A stretch of DNA of 64,000 bases from Paralithodes platypus (lineage: Eukaryota > Arthropoda > Malacostraca > Decapoda > Lithodidae): positions 7,090,543 to 7,154,542 of the forward strand of contig CM064573.1 in NCBI GenBank assembly GCA_032716605.1, read 5' to 3'. This document shows positions 49,321 to 62,741 of this stretch, piece after piece (within the stretch, counting starts at the first letter, position 1; each line of letters opens with the position of its first letter). Both the position numbers and the translations under genes were made by a program. The notes below the pieces were generated by a model. It did no database searches. It was not told the origin of the DNA and was given only the letters and a program-made list of their open reading frames with translations.

Positions 49321-49383
49321 ACGCGTCTGACGCGTCGGCTATGTATGTAACGCACAGCCCCAGAGACGCGCCTAACGCGTCAC
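49311..49383 (+). repeat. piggyBac subterminal direct repeats
   Basis: AGCCCCAGCGACGCGTCT and AGCCCCAGAGACGCGCCT begin at 49311 and 49358, each followed by RACGCGTC. The palindrome GACGCGTC occurs twice in the first copy. Such subterminal repeats are likely transposase binding sites (inference from piggyBac end architecture). Confidence 0.75.
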
Positions 49384-49565
49384 CCTTATAGCTCCAGTCG
49401 TAAGTCTCAGAATGGCTCTAGATTTATATGGGAACTACTTTGGGATCCGGCGGACTACTTCCAAAACGTTTTGTCCAAACGCGTGCGCGCGCGGGGACGG
49501 GAGAGGGCACCCGCCTTCTCACACCTCATGGTCAGTTTACCGCGCACCCTCTCGAGTGAAACACC

Positions 49566-52216
49566 ATGTCTCGTCGTTATAATGCCCGCCTTACCCGCCC
49601 CTGCAGTACAGAGGAGGTCATGGATATACTGTACGACACTGACAGCCCTGATAGTGACACTGACTCGGCATTGGACGAGTCTGGAGACGAGTATGCCCCC
49701 TCCCAAGCAGAAATAAGAGAGCTAGAGGAAGAGCTTGCTCAGATTCCTGTCAGGCGGCGTAGGCCGTCACAAAGACAGCAAGGGGCAAGTGCACCTCCCC
49801 GCCGCCCACTTCCCCAAGACCCCACTGAATCCTCAGAAAGTGGGGAAGAGGTTGTTGTTGCAGATGAACCTGCTGACCCTCAAAATTACGTGCGTGTACC
49901 TGGGGAAGAACGAAAGGGATTGAAGAGAAGAAGGGGCGAGTCTGGGAGTGAAGAGGAGGTACCCCCACAACCCCGCCTGCCTTCTCCCCCACTTCCCATA
50001 ATCTCCCCACTCAAGAAAAATACCCCGGGGAGGTTCTATGGTCGTCACAAACCTAGTGACGAACAACCTGGTGATGGAGAAATGGGACAACGTGGTGCGA
50101 GACAAAGGCGGTCACGTGACCCAAAACGCTCCCTCTTCCCTCCTGACCCAGAGCACGAGGGGGGGGATGAGTCACCACCACCATCACCACCACCACCACT
50201 ACTACCAGACTCTCCGCCTCGCCATTCTTCCCCCCCACTATCACCTTCAGGCTCCATCCCGTACACCCCCCCACGAATGTCTCCCTCACCTGAACCAGGC
50301 CCCTCCTGCGCCACTGCATTATCACCAGCCTCTCCACAACGCCCCGATCTGCCCCAACGCCCTGTAAGCAAACGACGTGGGCGTGTCATATCTCGCGGGC
50401 GTGCCACCCGCGGCCGAATGCAGAAGGTCAAACAAATAAGACGCCCCAGCAACGAATCGAGCTCTAGATCTAGCTCTCGATCAAGTTCGAGGTCTAGCTC
50501 CAGACCCAGGTCCACCTCTCGCCCACGCCGCCCACGCTCCACCCGCACCCGCCCAACCCGCCCCGGTGCCCCTGACGATGACCCTGATGAGCCCGATGCC
50601 CCATCTAGCGACGACGAAGGCGCTGATAGGTGGGATTGGGTGGATGGGGAAAACTATCTACCAGGACAATACCACTTTTTGGGGGCAGCTGAGGCCGGCC
50701 CTACCATGCCCAATCGTGGACCTGACACCACAAGACTGGGTGTTTTTCTGCAGTTCTTCACTGCCAACCTTGTCGGCTTGATTGTTGACCAGACGAACTG
50801 GTACAACTATTATTTTATGGCAGGGAAGGAGCAGAAGAGGAACTCGGCACGTCTCTCATGGGTGGATTTGTCTTCCGATGAGTTCTACGCATTCCTGGCA
50901 CTGGTCATCCTGATGGGGGTCACCAAGAAGACGTCTCTCAGGAAGTACTGGTCATGTGATCCCCTCATCGCAACCCCCTTCTTTGGGAAAGTCATGAGCA
51001 GGAATAGATTCACGGCAATCATGGGAAACCTGCACTTTATTGATAGCCTGGCAAGCCACACCAGGAACCAGGAACGCCCCAGGAATACCAAAGACCCGAT
51101 GGAGAGGATAAGACCTATATTTGAATACCTCAAAACAAAGTTTGCAGCCTCCTTCAAACCTTACCAAAAACTAATCATTGATGAGAGTCTGGTGCTATGG
51201 AGGGGAATATTAGCATCCGACAGTACATCCCCAGCAAGCGTCACCGTTATGGCCTGAAACTTTTCGTGATGTGCGATTGCAAGACCGGTTACATCCAGGA
51301 CATCATCCTTTACATGGGCAAGGTCACTGAACTGGTGGAGGAGAGGACATATGGGATATCTGGGGCCGTTGTCATCACCATGTTGGAGGGATATTTGGAC
51401 AGGGGACACATCTTGTACCTCGACAACTGGTACACCAGCCCTTCCCTTGCCAAATTCCTGTATAGCAGAAACACTGGCGTCTGTGGCACCGTCAGGAGGA
51501 ATCGTGTATACATGCCAGAGCTACCCGAAAGGCGGGAGAAGGGCTCCATCATCCACCTCCAGGCAAATAATATCTTGATGCTCTCGTGGATGGACAATCG
51601 TGACGTCAATATCCTCACCAGTATCCACCTGCCCCGCTTAGAGGACACCAAACGCCGTGATAGAGCCACAGGTGAGGCGGTCAAAAAACCTGTTGCAATC
51701 ATTGACTACAACATCAACATGCGGCTGGTTGACAAGTCAGACTCTGTCATATCGTCGGTCGAGTGTGCCAGGAAGACGATGAGGTGGTATAAAAAACTAT
51801 TTTTCCACCTACTCGACCTCACCCTCTACAACTGCCACATCCAATATCATGAAATAACAGGTGAAGTTGAGACGATGGAGTCGTACTGCATCGAACTTGC
51901 ACGGGAGCTTCTGTTCTTCTTCAGGGAGGGTCCACGCCGCCAGCAACGTCCCGCAGCTCGTTTTCAAGCACCAGAAGGCCCCGCCAGACTGACACAACGC
52001 CACTTTTGCGATTTTGTCCCGCCCAACGAAGTAAAACCCAACGCACGCAGACGGTGTCATGTGTGTCGCAACACAGGCAGACGCACACCAAAACGGCAAG
52101 ACACCCGGACGATGTGTGAAGAATGTGATGTGGGACTGTGTTTTTCCCACCTGCTTCAGGGAGTATCACACCCTCGAGCACTTCTAAGTGTTCAAAGTGT
52201 TCAAAGACTGCGATAA
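49566..52216 (+). pseudogene. piggyBac-like transposase (one frameshift)
   Basis: The product would cut and paste the element at TTAA sites. The frame opens at ATG 49566 with an acidic N-terminus (DTDSPDSDTDSALDESGDEY), a proline-rich stretch, and a Ser-Arg repeat region (about residues 295-320) unusual for the family. The catalytic region starts near residue 390 (FLQFFTANLVGLIVDQTNWY). The three catalytic aspartates are visible: IIDESLVLW (codon 51180-51182), ILYLDNWYTS (51421-51423) and MRLVDKSDS (51731-51733). The C-terminus has the Cys-rich zinc-binding tail CHVCRNTG...CEECDVGLCF. One base is missing in the G run near 51200, so the frame shifts between the first and second aspartates; the halves are 49566-51257 and 51197-52216. 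About 880 codons in total, long for piggyBac because of the N-terminal extension. Confidence 0.93.
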
Positions 52217-53020
52217 AAGACGCTATAATGTAATACTAACAGTGTATATAAAAGACGCAAAAAGTGAATATAAAACAGTGTGTATATATATATAATTTAC
52301 AAGTGCAAAGTACCGAACAATATAAAACACTAAGTAAATTCTAAACTTATAAAACTGTGTGCAAATAATTATAAGAATAAGAGACAATAAGTGCGTAAAA
52401 CAATGTATATACACCTCATAATCTTAGGTAAAACAATGAACAAGTACAAATAATTCAATGAAAAGGAGACACAGAGTGACCTTCAGTGAAAGTGACAGCC
52501 AGACAGAGAAAGAAAGAGGGAGGGTGCTGTGGAATGTGGGTCACTCGCTCCGCTGTATGGCCGTGTGTTCGTACGTGCGTTTTGTTATTGTCCTGAGCAA
52601 AGATGGCCGCCCAAGATGGCCGCCATCACCATGGCAACGGGGACGCTAACACTCGTGCGCACTTGTAATACTTGAATGAAGACACTTATCACACTACAAC
52701 TTCAGTTATATTTACATTATGTGATATACAAAGACATTCTATGAACTCTGAAGCGCACTTTATGTCCGAGAGGTGCGAAATAAGTCATGCTGCCTGGCGG
52801 CTGGCAACTGGCTGCTGGCGCGGGAGATTTGAAATGGCGCTAAGGCTCCTCTGAGGCTGGGGACCCCCACTACCTCCCAGGACCCCCAAATGGCCTAGGT
52901 AAGTACTTTTTTCACATTTCTTCATGTCTATCATTATTTTCTAACACATTCTGATATATTTATAAAAAAAAAAAAAAATTGAAAATTGCCCGGGTTCTGG
53001 TGCACAAAAATAATAAAACC
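52217..53020 (+). other. piggyBac 3' non-coding region
   Basis: AT-rich, then a GC-richer stretch with AAGATGGCCGCC tandemly at 52600-52611 and 52613-52624 (a YY1-type core), and an A run at 52963-52977 near the right end. No second ORF is supported. Confidence 0.7.
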
Positions 53021-53037
53021 GGCCGGGGCTGTACGGG
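53021..53037 (-). repeat. piggyBac right terminal inverted repeat
   Basis: GGCCGGGGCTGTACGGG, directly before TTAA at 53038-53041. Confidence 0.92.
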
Positions 53038-53041
53038 TTAA

Positions 53042-53584
53042 TACCCGTATATTGGAGATTGGGATGAAACATTGACTCCCATGGATGATATCGATTCATG
53101 TAATTAATGTATCTGTCCTTACCTTGGTGTACATTAAGCAGTGTGGAATCATAGATGCTCCATGTATGACTGTTGTGTCTAACTATGTGTGTATGTTTGC
53201 TTGTATGAGTGTGTGCTTTGCATATAGTTGTGAGTTGATGCGTGTGTGCTCGTGCAGACAAGTTTGTGTGTACCTGTGTAAGTTTGTTTAATTTCCGCGA
53301 ATACTATGTACATGCTGTACATTGAACTTACTTGTAGACATTGATCATACATATATAATACTGTCTGGCAAGTTGTGAATATCAGCCACAACGTTACTGT
53401 TAACTTGTGAAGGCTTCCCCTTTGTCTGATACTTTGCCTGAAACAGTCCGTTATTTCTTGAAAAGTATACTGTACTATTGTGCCATACATGCTGCCGTAG
53501 GCTTGGACCACAAGGTGTTATATTTACAAAAATACCCTTGTGTGTGTATTCACTTGCTTGTTCGTCCAGGGGAATCCACGCAAA
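53042..53584. other. no gene recognised
   Basis: Flanking DNA of the piggyBac insertion. GT-rich patches give Cys/Val frames of no meaning. Confidence 0.5.
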
Positions 53585-54026
53585 TGCGAGCTAAGCTCAT
53601 TATTATCGCGCCTCCTTAACTGGGAATGTATTGCGTGAAATGCATGTTAAGTGTTTATGTATCGTTGAAATGGCTGTGGATGTGTGTGTAGTCTGTATTT
53701 TTGCCAATTGGCGGCATCTGGAAACAAAGGCTTAGGGTTAATCTGTACGATACCATTCTCACTACGGTACCAGTCTCACCCGAAGGCTTAGGTTGACCAG
53801 TAGCTTAGGTTGACCAGTACGATACCCATCTCACCATGTAACCGATCACCAACACCAGATGGGACGTCACAACTTCGTCCACTTATACCAGGTTCCTATT
53901 TATACTGCTAGGTGAACAGAGGCTACACCGTTAGGAGACTTGCCCAAATGTCTCTTCCCCGCCCGGGTCTCGAACCCGGGACCTTCTGGTTGTGAGCCAA
54001 ACGCGCTATCAGTTACGCCACGGGGA
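53585..54026 (-). mobile_element. tRNA-Val(CAC)-derived SINE, copy 2
   Basis: On the minus strand the head starts TCCCCGTGGCGTAACTG at 54026. It folds with a 7-bp acceptor stem (TCCCCGT with GCGGGGA), an anticodon arm closing CTCACAA (anticodon CAC), and a T arm with B box GGTTCGAGACC (53966-53976). The body aligns with copy 1 (1905-2325): shared blocks include GATGGGACGTCACAAC in reverse sense, GCCAATTGGC, and ACACACATCCACAGCC. This head is better preserved than copy 1. The 3' limit is approximate. Confidence 0.88.
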
Positions 54027-54078
54027 GGTGTGTGTGTGTGTGTGTGTGTGTGCGCGTGCGTGTGCGTGTGCGTGTGCA
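54027..54078. repeat. (GT)n/(GCGT)n microsatellite
   Basis: GT repeats with GCGC and GCGT variants directly beside the SINE's tRNA-like 5' end. Confidence 0.93.
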
Positions 54079-54555
54079 CAGGAAGGTTTAGGGATACTAA
54101 GTTCATATTATTTGTAGTTGCATGTGTAAAAGTAGATTGAACCTTCAGTTTAAGTGTACACCATCTTTGAAATTCTTAGAAAGAACATGTTTAAGGTTTA
54201 GTTTGGCTTAGTTATGTTTGATCTGAATAGTTTTATTTAGTTTTATAAATCGAATTGTGTACTAATAAGTATGTACAATTTGCGTGTTTTCTCTTATGTA
54301 TGTGTGTGTGTGTGTGTGTGTTCAAAATCTGTTTTGAAAATTGGTTTTCCAATTTATCGTTTACTTGATTGAATTGGCTGTTATTTTATTCCTCGTTCCT
54401 TTAATCATCTTTGGTGGCTTTCAGACGACTATATTGTTCTCACTAGTTCTGTTTGCCATATTTTACCTATTTTTTTTTGCCTCACCATTTTCAGGTTTTC
54501 GGCAAATGTATTATGCCTGCCAGAATTTGATCCGTGTAGCCACTGCATATGGATG

Positions 54556-54604
<49 letters not shown>

Positions 54605-54711
54605 TGCTTGATGATCAACTTTTATATTATCTAGACATTATTGAGTATAAAGAATGATCAACATAAAAATATATGAAATACATTAATATATAATATATAT
54701 AAAATACCACA
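54079..54711. other. no gene; short GT and GA repeats
   Basis: (GT)n at 54300-54320 and (GA)n at 54559-54601. The hydrophobic frame at 54341-54634 runs into the GA repeat and has no family resemblance. Confidence 0.55.
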
Positions 54712-54715
54712 TTAA

Positions 54716-54942
54716 CCCTCTCCGACATATGACGCAATTTTGAGCCTATTGGGGATACTTTAAAGCCTTTGTTACCATCAGGGGTATTTAGAAACCTTTG
54801 GTTTAGTTACTTCAACCTCTACAGTTGTCTTTGAGTTAGCTGTGGGCAGAAAACTAATTTTGGAGAGGAAATTATAAGAGTGAGAGAACTCTATTTCTTT
54901 TTGCTAACCTGGCAACCTCTGCGTCATAAATGCGTGAAAGGG
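54716..54942. mobile_element. piggyBac-type MITE (TTAA-flanked)
   Basis: 227 bp with TTAA at 54712-54715 and 54943-54946. The ends are imperfect inverted repeats: CCCTCTCCGACATATGACGC and, inward from the right, CCCTTTCACGCATTTATGACGC. CCY termini with TTAA targets are the piggyBac signature, so an autonomous piggyBac relative probably mobilised it. Its ends differ from those of the full element at 49304-53037. No ORF. Confidence 0.82.
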
Positions 54943-55391
54943 TTAATACTACCTGTATTATGTATTTGTGTAAATCCTAGTGATTTCCTAAAAGACAGGT
55001 GAAGATGAAAGTACACTCCTCCCTCGGGTAGCGCGGGTATATCGTACTGGGACCGCGCCGCGCTACGCAAACACGCGCTACACAAAGCAAAGAACTTATG
55101 GGATTAATTCTATTGGTTCTGACGACTTCCCCAAAGTTACCTTTTTGACCATTTACCACCCAATAACCTTACCAAATATGGCTCAAACATTAGTAGCAGA
55201 CAAGCTAACCCTATTTTACAGATCATATCTATGAAATGAGACACACAGATAAGTTACTGTTCATTACCTTGTCGAGTGGTGTTGTGGATGTGGTGCGTCG
55301 CGTCCCTCTCTCTCCCGCCCGCTCGCCCGCCCGCCTGCCTGCCCCCTCCCTTACCCCTCCCCTCCCCTCCCCCACGACACCAAGATGGGCG

Positions 55392-56072
55392 TCACTGAGA
55401 GGAGGTTGAAGGCCTTGAGGAGGTTGAAGGCCTTTCCAGGATCTGGTCGTCATCGCCGAACCCTGAGAACAATGACATGTTGTCGTCAATGTCAACGTCA
55501 GAAGGGGGGGAGTCCGAATCGTCACCCAGCTGGCGTTCTTCCTCCTCCGAATCGTCACCCTGCTGCCGTTCCTGCTGTTCCTGTTGGTCATGGAAAAACT
55601 CTGTGATCCTTCTCTGTTGGCGAGCATTGACCCTCTCAGTAAACATCTCGGAGTAGTGTCTCAGCAGAGTTGAGAGTTGCATAGACGTTGCTCAAGCCCT
55701 ATCCCTATTTGGATCCTTGTTCTGGATACGGTCAGCCATCAAGAGGGACCCCCCTCCTGCTTTGGCGATCAATATAACGACCAACAAGTTTCTCAGTCGT
55801 CTTGAGAACAGGTTGGCTACCTTAAAGGCATGTTGACTCGCTACGCCTGGGTTACCCTTGAGAACTTTTCGTATCTTGTCTCTATTCTTGAAGATTGTTC
55901 GTATTGTCGAATCATTCACCCCATAAGTATGGGCAATATGTGCCTTCTTGGTACCAGATTCCACCTTCTTCACCACCTCTAGCTTCTCTGCATAAGTGAA
56001 CTTGCGGCGCTTGAGTGGTGGGGGCATGGTTGCGGTGATACTTGGTAGAACAGAAACGATTTGGGCGGGCAC
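55392..56072 (-). pseudogene. Tigger-like transposase, HTH head joined to tail, DDE domain absent
   Basis: The minus frame opens at 56072. A CENP-B-type N-terminal helix-turn-helix follows: PPLKRRKFTYAEKLEVVKKV, HTYGVNDSTIRTIFKNRDKI. The second HTH and DDE catalytic domain are missing. After HAFKVANLFSRRLRNLL comes the normal transposase tail, IQNKDPNRDRA, then QLSTLLRHYSEMF and RRITEFFHD, and an acidic Ser/Asp/Glu-rich end. One in-frame TGA at 55689-55691 separates DNRDRA-side and tail-side pieces that are in the same frame (55692-56072 and 55392-55682), so only one base change interrupts a 226-codon frame. It cannot transpose by itself; it could bind ends as a repressor if the stop were read through, which is speculation. 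Confidence 0.85.
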
Positions 56073-56149
56073 TATGTTATCACGGAGAGACGCAGCGTAG
56101 GACTAGGCCTACCCAAGCGTGGGGGAGGCCGAGCCGAGCCGAGCCTAGC

Positions 56150-56190
56150 CAAGTCTGACGTCACGAGTCTACCGAGTCTGACGTCACGGC
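56150..56190 (-). promoter_or_regulatory. paired CRE-like sites upstream of the Tigger-like ORF
   Basis: GAGTCTGACGTCACG-type sequence occurs twice, with TGACGTCA at 56156-56163 and 56179-56186. Both are perfect cAMP-response-element palindromes about 85-115 bp upstream of the ORF start on the minus strand. Promoter function is inferred. Confidence 0.5.
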
Positions 56191-56342
56191 CGAGATATGG
56201 CGAGAGATGCCGAGCCCCCAGCCGACCACAGAGCGCGCTACATAAATAAAACCGTGTTAGATGCTGACTCGGCACACTAGGGGTACCCGCGTTAGACCAA
56301 AACCGCACTGTCCAAAGCCGCGCTACCCGAGGGAGGACTGTA

Positions 56343-58640
<2,298 letters not shown>

Positions 58641-58700
58641 GGTAGGGAGGTTGGACTGTGGACGAGCCGGCATGACCCACCTCCTCTACCAATCCTGATT

Positions 58701-59905
58701 TTAAGTGAATATTGGAATGGGTGCCTCTCTGTTGTTGAGGTGAAGGAGGTTTGACAAGGGGCGGGGGGGGGGGGGGGGATATAAAATTATGTTGAACATT
58801 TGGATGAAGTTATCATGAAAGGTCTCAAGTTTTATAATTTGTTTTTCTGCTAATTGCTGCCAATAAGTATTTAGAGGGGGGATGTGGGCTAGATTGTGAA
58901 GATGTTGTGCCGTCTGGAACTCATACCACTGAGTCCCGAACATCCACCTCAGTGCTTTATTTTGTATTCTTTGATATTTTAGTTGGTTGGTAGGGGCCGA
59001 AAGTGAAATGCTGAGTGGGACGTAGCACAAAAGAGGTCTTATAAGTGCTTTGTATAAGTGAAGCTTGGTTTTTATTGAGGCATTTCTGAATCGATAGATG
59101 GTTTGTAGGGATTTAGATGCGATGGCAATGGAAGTTTGTGCTTGTTTGTGGAATCGGATGTTTTGTCGAATGTGAGGCCGAGTACTTTGTTTGTGGGAGA
59201 GACATTATTTGTGTGCGGTTAGGGACAGGTGCTCGGGAGTTCTGGAATAAGGGTCTTGGGCGGTGATGTCCTTTGGCAAAGTATGTGACGTGTGATTTTT
59301 GAGGATGAGCCTGAATCCGCCATTTTTGCTCCCATTGTGCTACTTTGTCAAGTTCTCTTTGAGCTCTGTTTGTCAATGCGTCTATTGTGTCTGCTCTTAT
59401 TATTTGCGTCACGTCGTCTGCGTACATTACTGTGAGAGAGTCATTGTGAGTGGGGTTGGGAAAGTCATTTGTGTATAGGATGTAGAGGGTAGGAGCGAGC
59501 ACTGAGCCTTGAGGTACGCCTGCGTTTAGTGCAAATGAATCTGAATAAAGATTAGAAAACTTAATTTTGGCTGTTCTATTATCCAAAAAGTTGCAGAGAA
59601 GTTTCTGAATAATTAATGGGAAGTTGAAATTTTCGCAGATTTTGTACTTCAAGCCTTCATGCCACACTGTGTCAAAAGCTCGTTTTATGTCCTTTGTAAT
59701 TAAGGCTGTCTTGTTTTTTCGTCTGGACTGTTTGTTTATGTGAAGGTAGTTTGTGATAATGTTTAGTGCTTCTTGTGTCGATCTGTGTTTTCTAAAACCA
59801 AATTGCATGTTCGTGAGGAGTCCTTCGTCTTCGAGAAATAGTCTGAGTCGGTGGTTTATGATACGTTCTAGAGTCTTCCCAAGAGTCTCAAGTAGACTAA
59901 TGGAG
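58701..59905 (-). pseudogene. Jockey-like non-LTR reverse transcriptase, 5'-truncated, one frameshift
   Basis: Minus strand, from SLLETLGKTLERIINHRLRL at about 59905, through MQFGFRKHRSTQEAL, ALITKDIKRAFDTVWHEGLK (catalytic Asp), NAGVPQGSVLAPTLYILYTN and the YADDVTQ pair near 59425. The connecting region shows WEQKWRIQAHPQKSHVTYF. A frameshift near 59180 moves the rest into another frame: LYKALIRPLLCYVPLS, YQRIQNKALRWMFGTQWY and LAEKQIIKLETFHDN, ending at 58701. The endonuclease and the start of the RT are missing. A homopolymer G run at 58761-58775 inserts prolines near the end. A (CT)n tract (59931-59946) lies just beyond the truncated 5' end. The clade label is tentative. Confidence 0.87.
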
Positions 59906-60790
59906 AGGAGTTACAGATATATGTACAACTCTCTCTCTCTCTCCACTTCTCTCAGCCACTCACCATTCAGTCATTACCCCTGAATTACTCTCTTAATACC
60001 CCAGTTCTAGACTGCCAACGGCCGCTCCACTTTTCTCACTAGGTTTTTTACGAGAGTCAATGGCTGGATAATTGGCTTGGATCAGGAGGGAAACAATTGG
60101 ATGATACATGGAAGGGACCTGAAGATACAGTAAAAGAGAGGCAGGAGGAATACTGACAGATTGGAGTTTGTTTAATATTATGTGGGAGAGCAATAGGTGT
60201 TTGGTTTAGGAAATAATTATAGTTAATTTGGTACTGTTTAGTAATATTTAGTTAATTAAAATCACTGCGGAAATATCCCAAAGGAAGTTTAGCATAGTTT
60301 TAGTTGGATACCAGTGGGATACTGTTAGAGTTATTCAAGGTATATTCACCATAGTGCCAGGGGAACGTAGGGATGGTGATGGCAAGAGATAATATTGTGA
60401 ACATGTATATAGTTGGCAGTATGAATTTGTATTCACATTGTGATTTTATGTTTGGAATGAAATCTAGTATAATTGGTTTTCAAGAATAAAATTTAACTAA
60501 ACCATTATATAATGTTAAGAAATGGCTAGCTATGACGAACTATGAAATATTTATTGTATAATGTGTTGTCAGAGTCATTAGTTGAGTATAGAAACAAATA
60601 AAGCTTAACGTATGGTTATAAATATAACTCGGTATATATACAAATGTGCCATATCAGACACTATAAAATATCATGGGTCCCTTGAGAGGGCGTAGTGGGT
60701 GCGGTGTCCTCTGTTGGAAGAATTCTTCATGGTGTGTTCTCTGTGGCGCCATTTTGCACTTATATTAGTGTAATTTTGTTTGTCTGTCAC
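59906..60790. other. no gene recognised
   Basis: Short CT tract at 59931-59946, then AT-rich sequence. Confidence 0.55.
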
Positions 60791-60793
60791 TGT

Positions 60794-62741
60794 TGTGGTT
60801 ACATCTATTATTGTTTGGGTCACACTGTTGTGGTTACGCCTATTACTGTTTGGGTCACACTGTTGTGGTTACACCTATTATTGTTTGGGTCACACTGTTG
60901 TTGTTACAACTATTATTGTTTGGGTCACACTGTTGTGGTTACAACTATTATTGTTTGGGTCACACTGTTGTTGTTACACCTATTATTGTTTGGGTCACAC
61001 AGTTGTTGTTACAACTATTATTGTTTGGGTCACTGTTGTTGTTACAACTATTATTGTTTGGGTCACACTATTGTTGTTACAACTATTATTGTTTGGGTCA
61101 CACTGTTGTTGTTACACCTATTATTGTTTGGGTCACACTGTTGTTGTTACAACTATTATTGTTTGGGTCGCACTGTTGTGATTACACCTATTATTGTTTG
61201 GGTTACACTGTTGTTGTTACAACTATTATTGTTTGGGTAACACTGTTGTGGTTACACCTATTATTGTTTGGGTCACACTGTTGTTGTTACAACTATTATT
61301 GTTTGGGTCACACTGTTGTTGTTACAACTATTATTGTTTGGGTCACACTGTTGTGGTTACACCTATTATTGTTTGGGTCACACTGTTGTTGTTACAACTA
61401 TTATTGTTTGGGTCACACTGTTGTGGTTACAACTATTATTGTTTGGGTCACACTGTTGTGGTTACACCTATTATTGTTTGGGTTACACTGTTGTGGTTAC
61501 AACTATTATTGTGTGGGTCACACTGTTGTGGTTACAACTATTATTGTTTGGGTCACACTGTTGTGGTTACACCTATTATTGTTTGGGTCACACTGTTGTT
61601 GTTACAACTATTATTGTTTGGGTCACACTGTTGTGGTTACAACTATTATTGTTTGGGTCACACTGTTGTGGTTACACTATTATTGTTTGGGTCACACTGT
61701 TGTGGTTACACTATTATTGTTTGGGTCACACTATTGTTGCTACACCTATTATTGTTTGGGTCACACTGTTGTTGTTACACCTATTATATTTTGGGTCACA
61801 CTATTGTGGTTACACCTATTATTGTTTGGGTCACACTGTTGTTGTTACAACTATTATTGTTTGGGTCACACTGTTGTTGTTACACCTATTATTGTCTGGG
61901 TCACACTGTTGTTGTTACACCTATTATTGTTTGGGTCACACTGTTGTTGTTACACCTATTATTGTTTGGGTCACACTGTTGTGGTTACAACTATTATTGT
62001 TTGGGTCACACTGTTGTTGTTACAACTATTATTGTTTGGGTCACACTGTTGTTGTTACACCTATTATTGTTTGGGTCACACTGTTGTTGTTACAACTATT
62101 ATTGTTTGGGTCACACTGTTGTTGTTACACCTATTATTGTTTGGGTCACACTGTTGGGGTTACAACTATTATTGTTTGGGTCACACTGTTGCTGTTACAA
62201 CTATTATTGTTTGGGTCACACTGTTGTGTACAACTACTATTGTTTGGGTCACACTGTTGTGGTTACAACTATTATTGTTTGGGTCACACTGTTGTGGTTA
62301 CAACTATTATTGTTTGGGTCACACTGTTGTGGTTACAACTATTATTGTTTGGGTCACACTGTTGTGTACAACTACTATTGTTTGGGTCACACTGTTGTGG
62401 TTACAACTATTATTGTTTGGGTCACACTGTTGTGGTTACAACTATTATTGTTTGGGTCACACTGTTGTGGTTACAACTATTATTGTTTGGGTCACACTGT
62501 TGTGGTTACAACTATTATTGTTTGGGTCACACTGTTGTGGTTACAACTATTATTGTTTGGGTCACACTGTTGTGGTTACAACTATTATTGTTTGGGTCAC
62601 ACTGTTGTGGTTACAACTATTATTGTTTGGGTCACACTGTTGTGGTTACACCTATTATTGTGTGGGTCACATTGTTGTGGTTACACTATTATTGTTTGGG
62701 TCACACTGTTGTGGTTACAACTATTATTGTTTGGGTCACAG
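60794..62741. repeat. 35-bp minisatellite, about 56 units
   Basis: Tandem units TTGTTTGGGTCACACTG + TTGTGGTTACAACTATTA. Two main variable positions are GTTGTGGTT versus GTTGTTGTT, and ACAACT versus ACACCT. Variant types are mixed in the first three quarters; from about 62230 almost all units are the GTGG/ACAACT type. A shortened unit (GTGTACAACTACTATT) occurs twice, 140 bp apart. All three plus frames stay open for 500-670 codons because the unit lacks stops; the Leu/Val/Tyr-rich products are artefacts. Confidence 0.97.

Larger units (their letters stand above)
49304..53037 (+). mobile_element. complete piggyBac-like DNA transposon
   Basis: TTAA stands at both borders (49300-49303 and 53038-53041), the fixed piggyBac target. 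The ends are inverted: CCCGTGGAGCCCCAGCG on the left and, read inward, CCCGTACAGCCCCGGCC on the right. The left end also holds subterminal direct repeats. Between them lie one transposase gene and a 3' non-coding part of about 0.8 kb. The 3734-bp element is structurally whole but has a frameshift in the transposase, so this copy is probably not autonomous. Confidence 0.95.
55014..56340 (-). mobile_element. Tigger/pogo-type transposon, internally deleted
   Basis: The 1327-bp element lies between TA dinucleotides (55012-55013 and 56341-56342). The ends are near-perfect inverted repeats: CACTCCTCCCTCGGGTAG and, from the right, CAGTCCTCCCTCGGGTAG, both followed by CGCGG. Subterminal GTAGCGCG motifs recur at both ends. 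The interior encodes, on the minus strand, only the N-terminal DNA-binding part and C-terminal tail of a Tigger transposase. The loss of the DDE region by internal deletion explains the short length. Confidence 0.9.

Noticed and set aside
54341..54634. Membrane-like small protein of 97 codons
   Set aside because: The T-rich segment runs straight into a GA microsatellite; no homology recognised.
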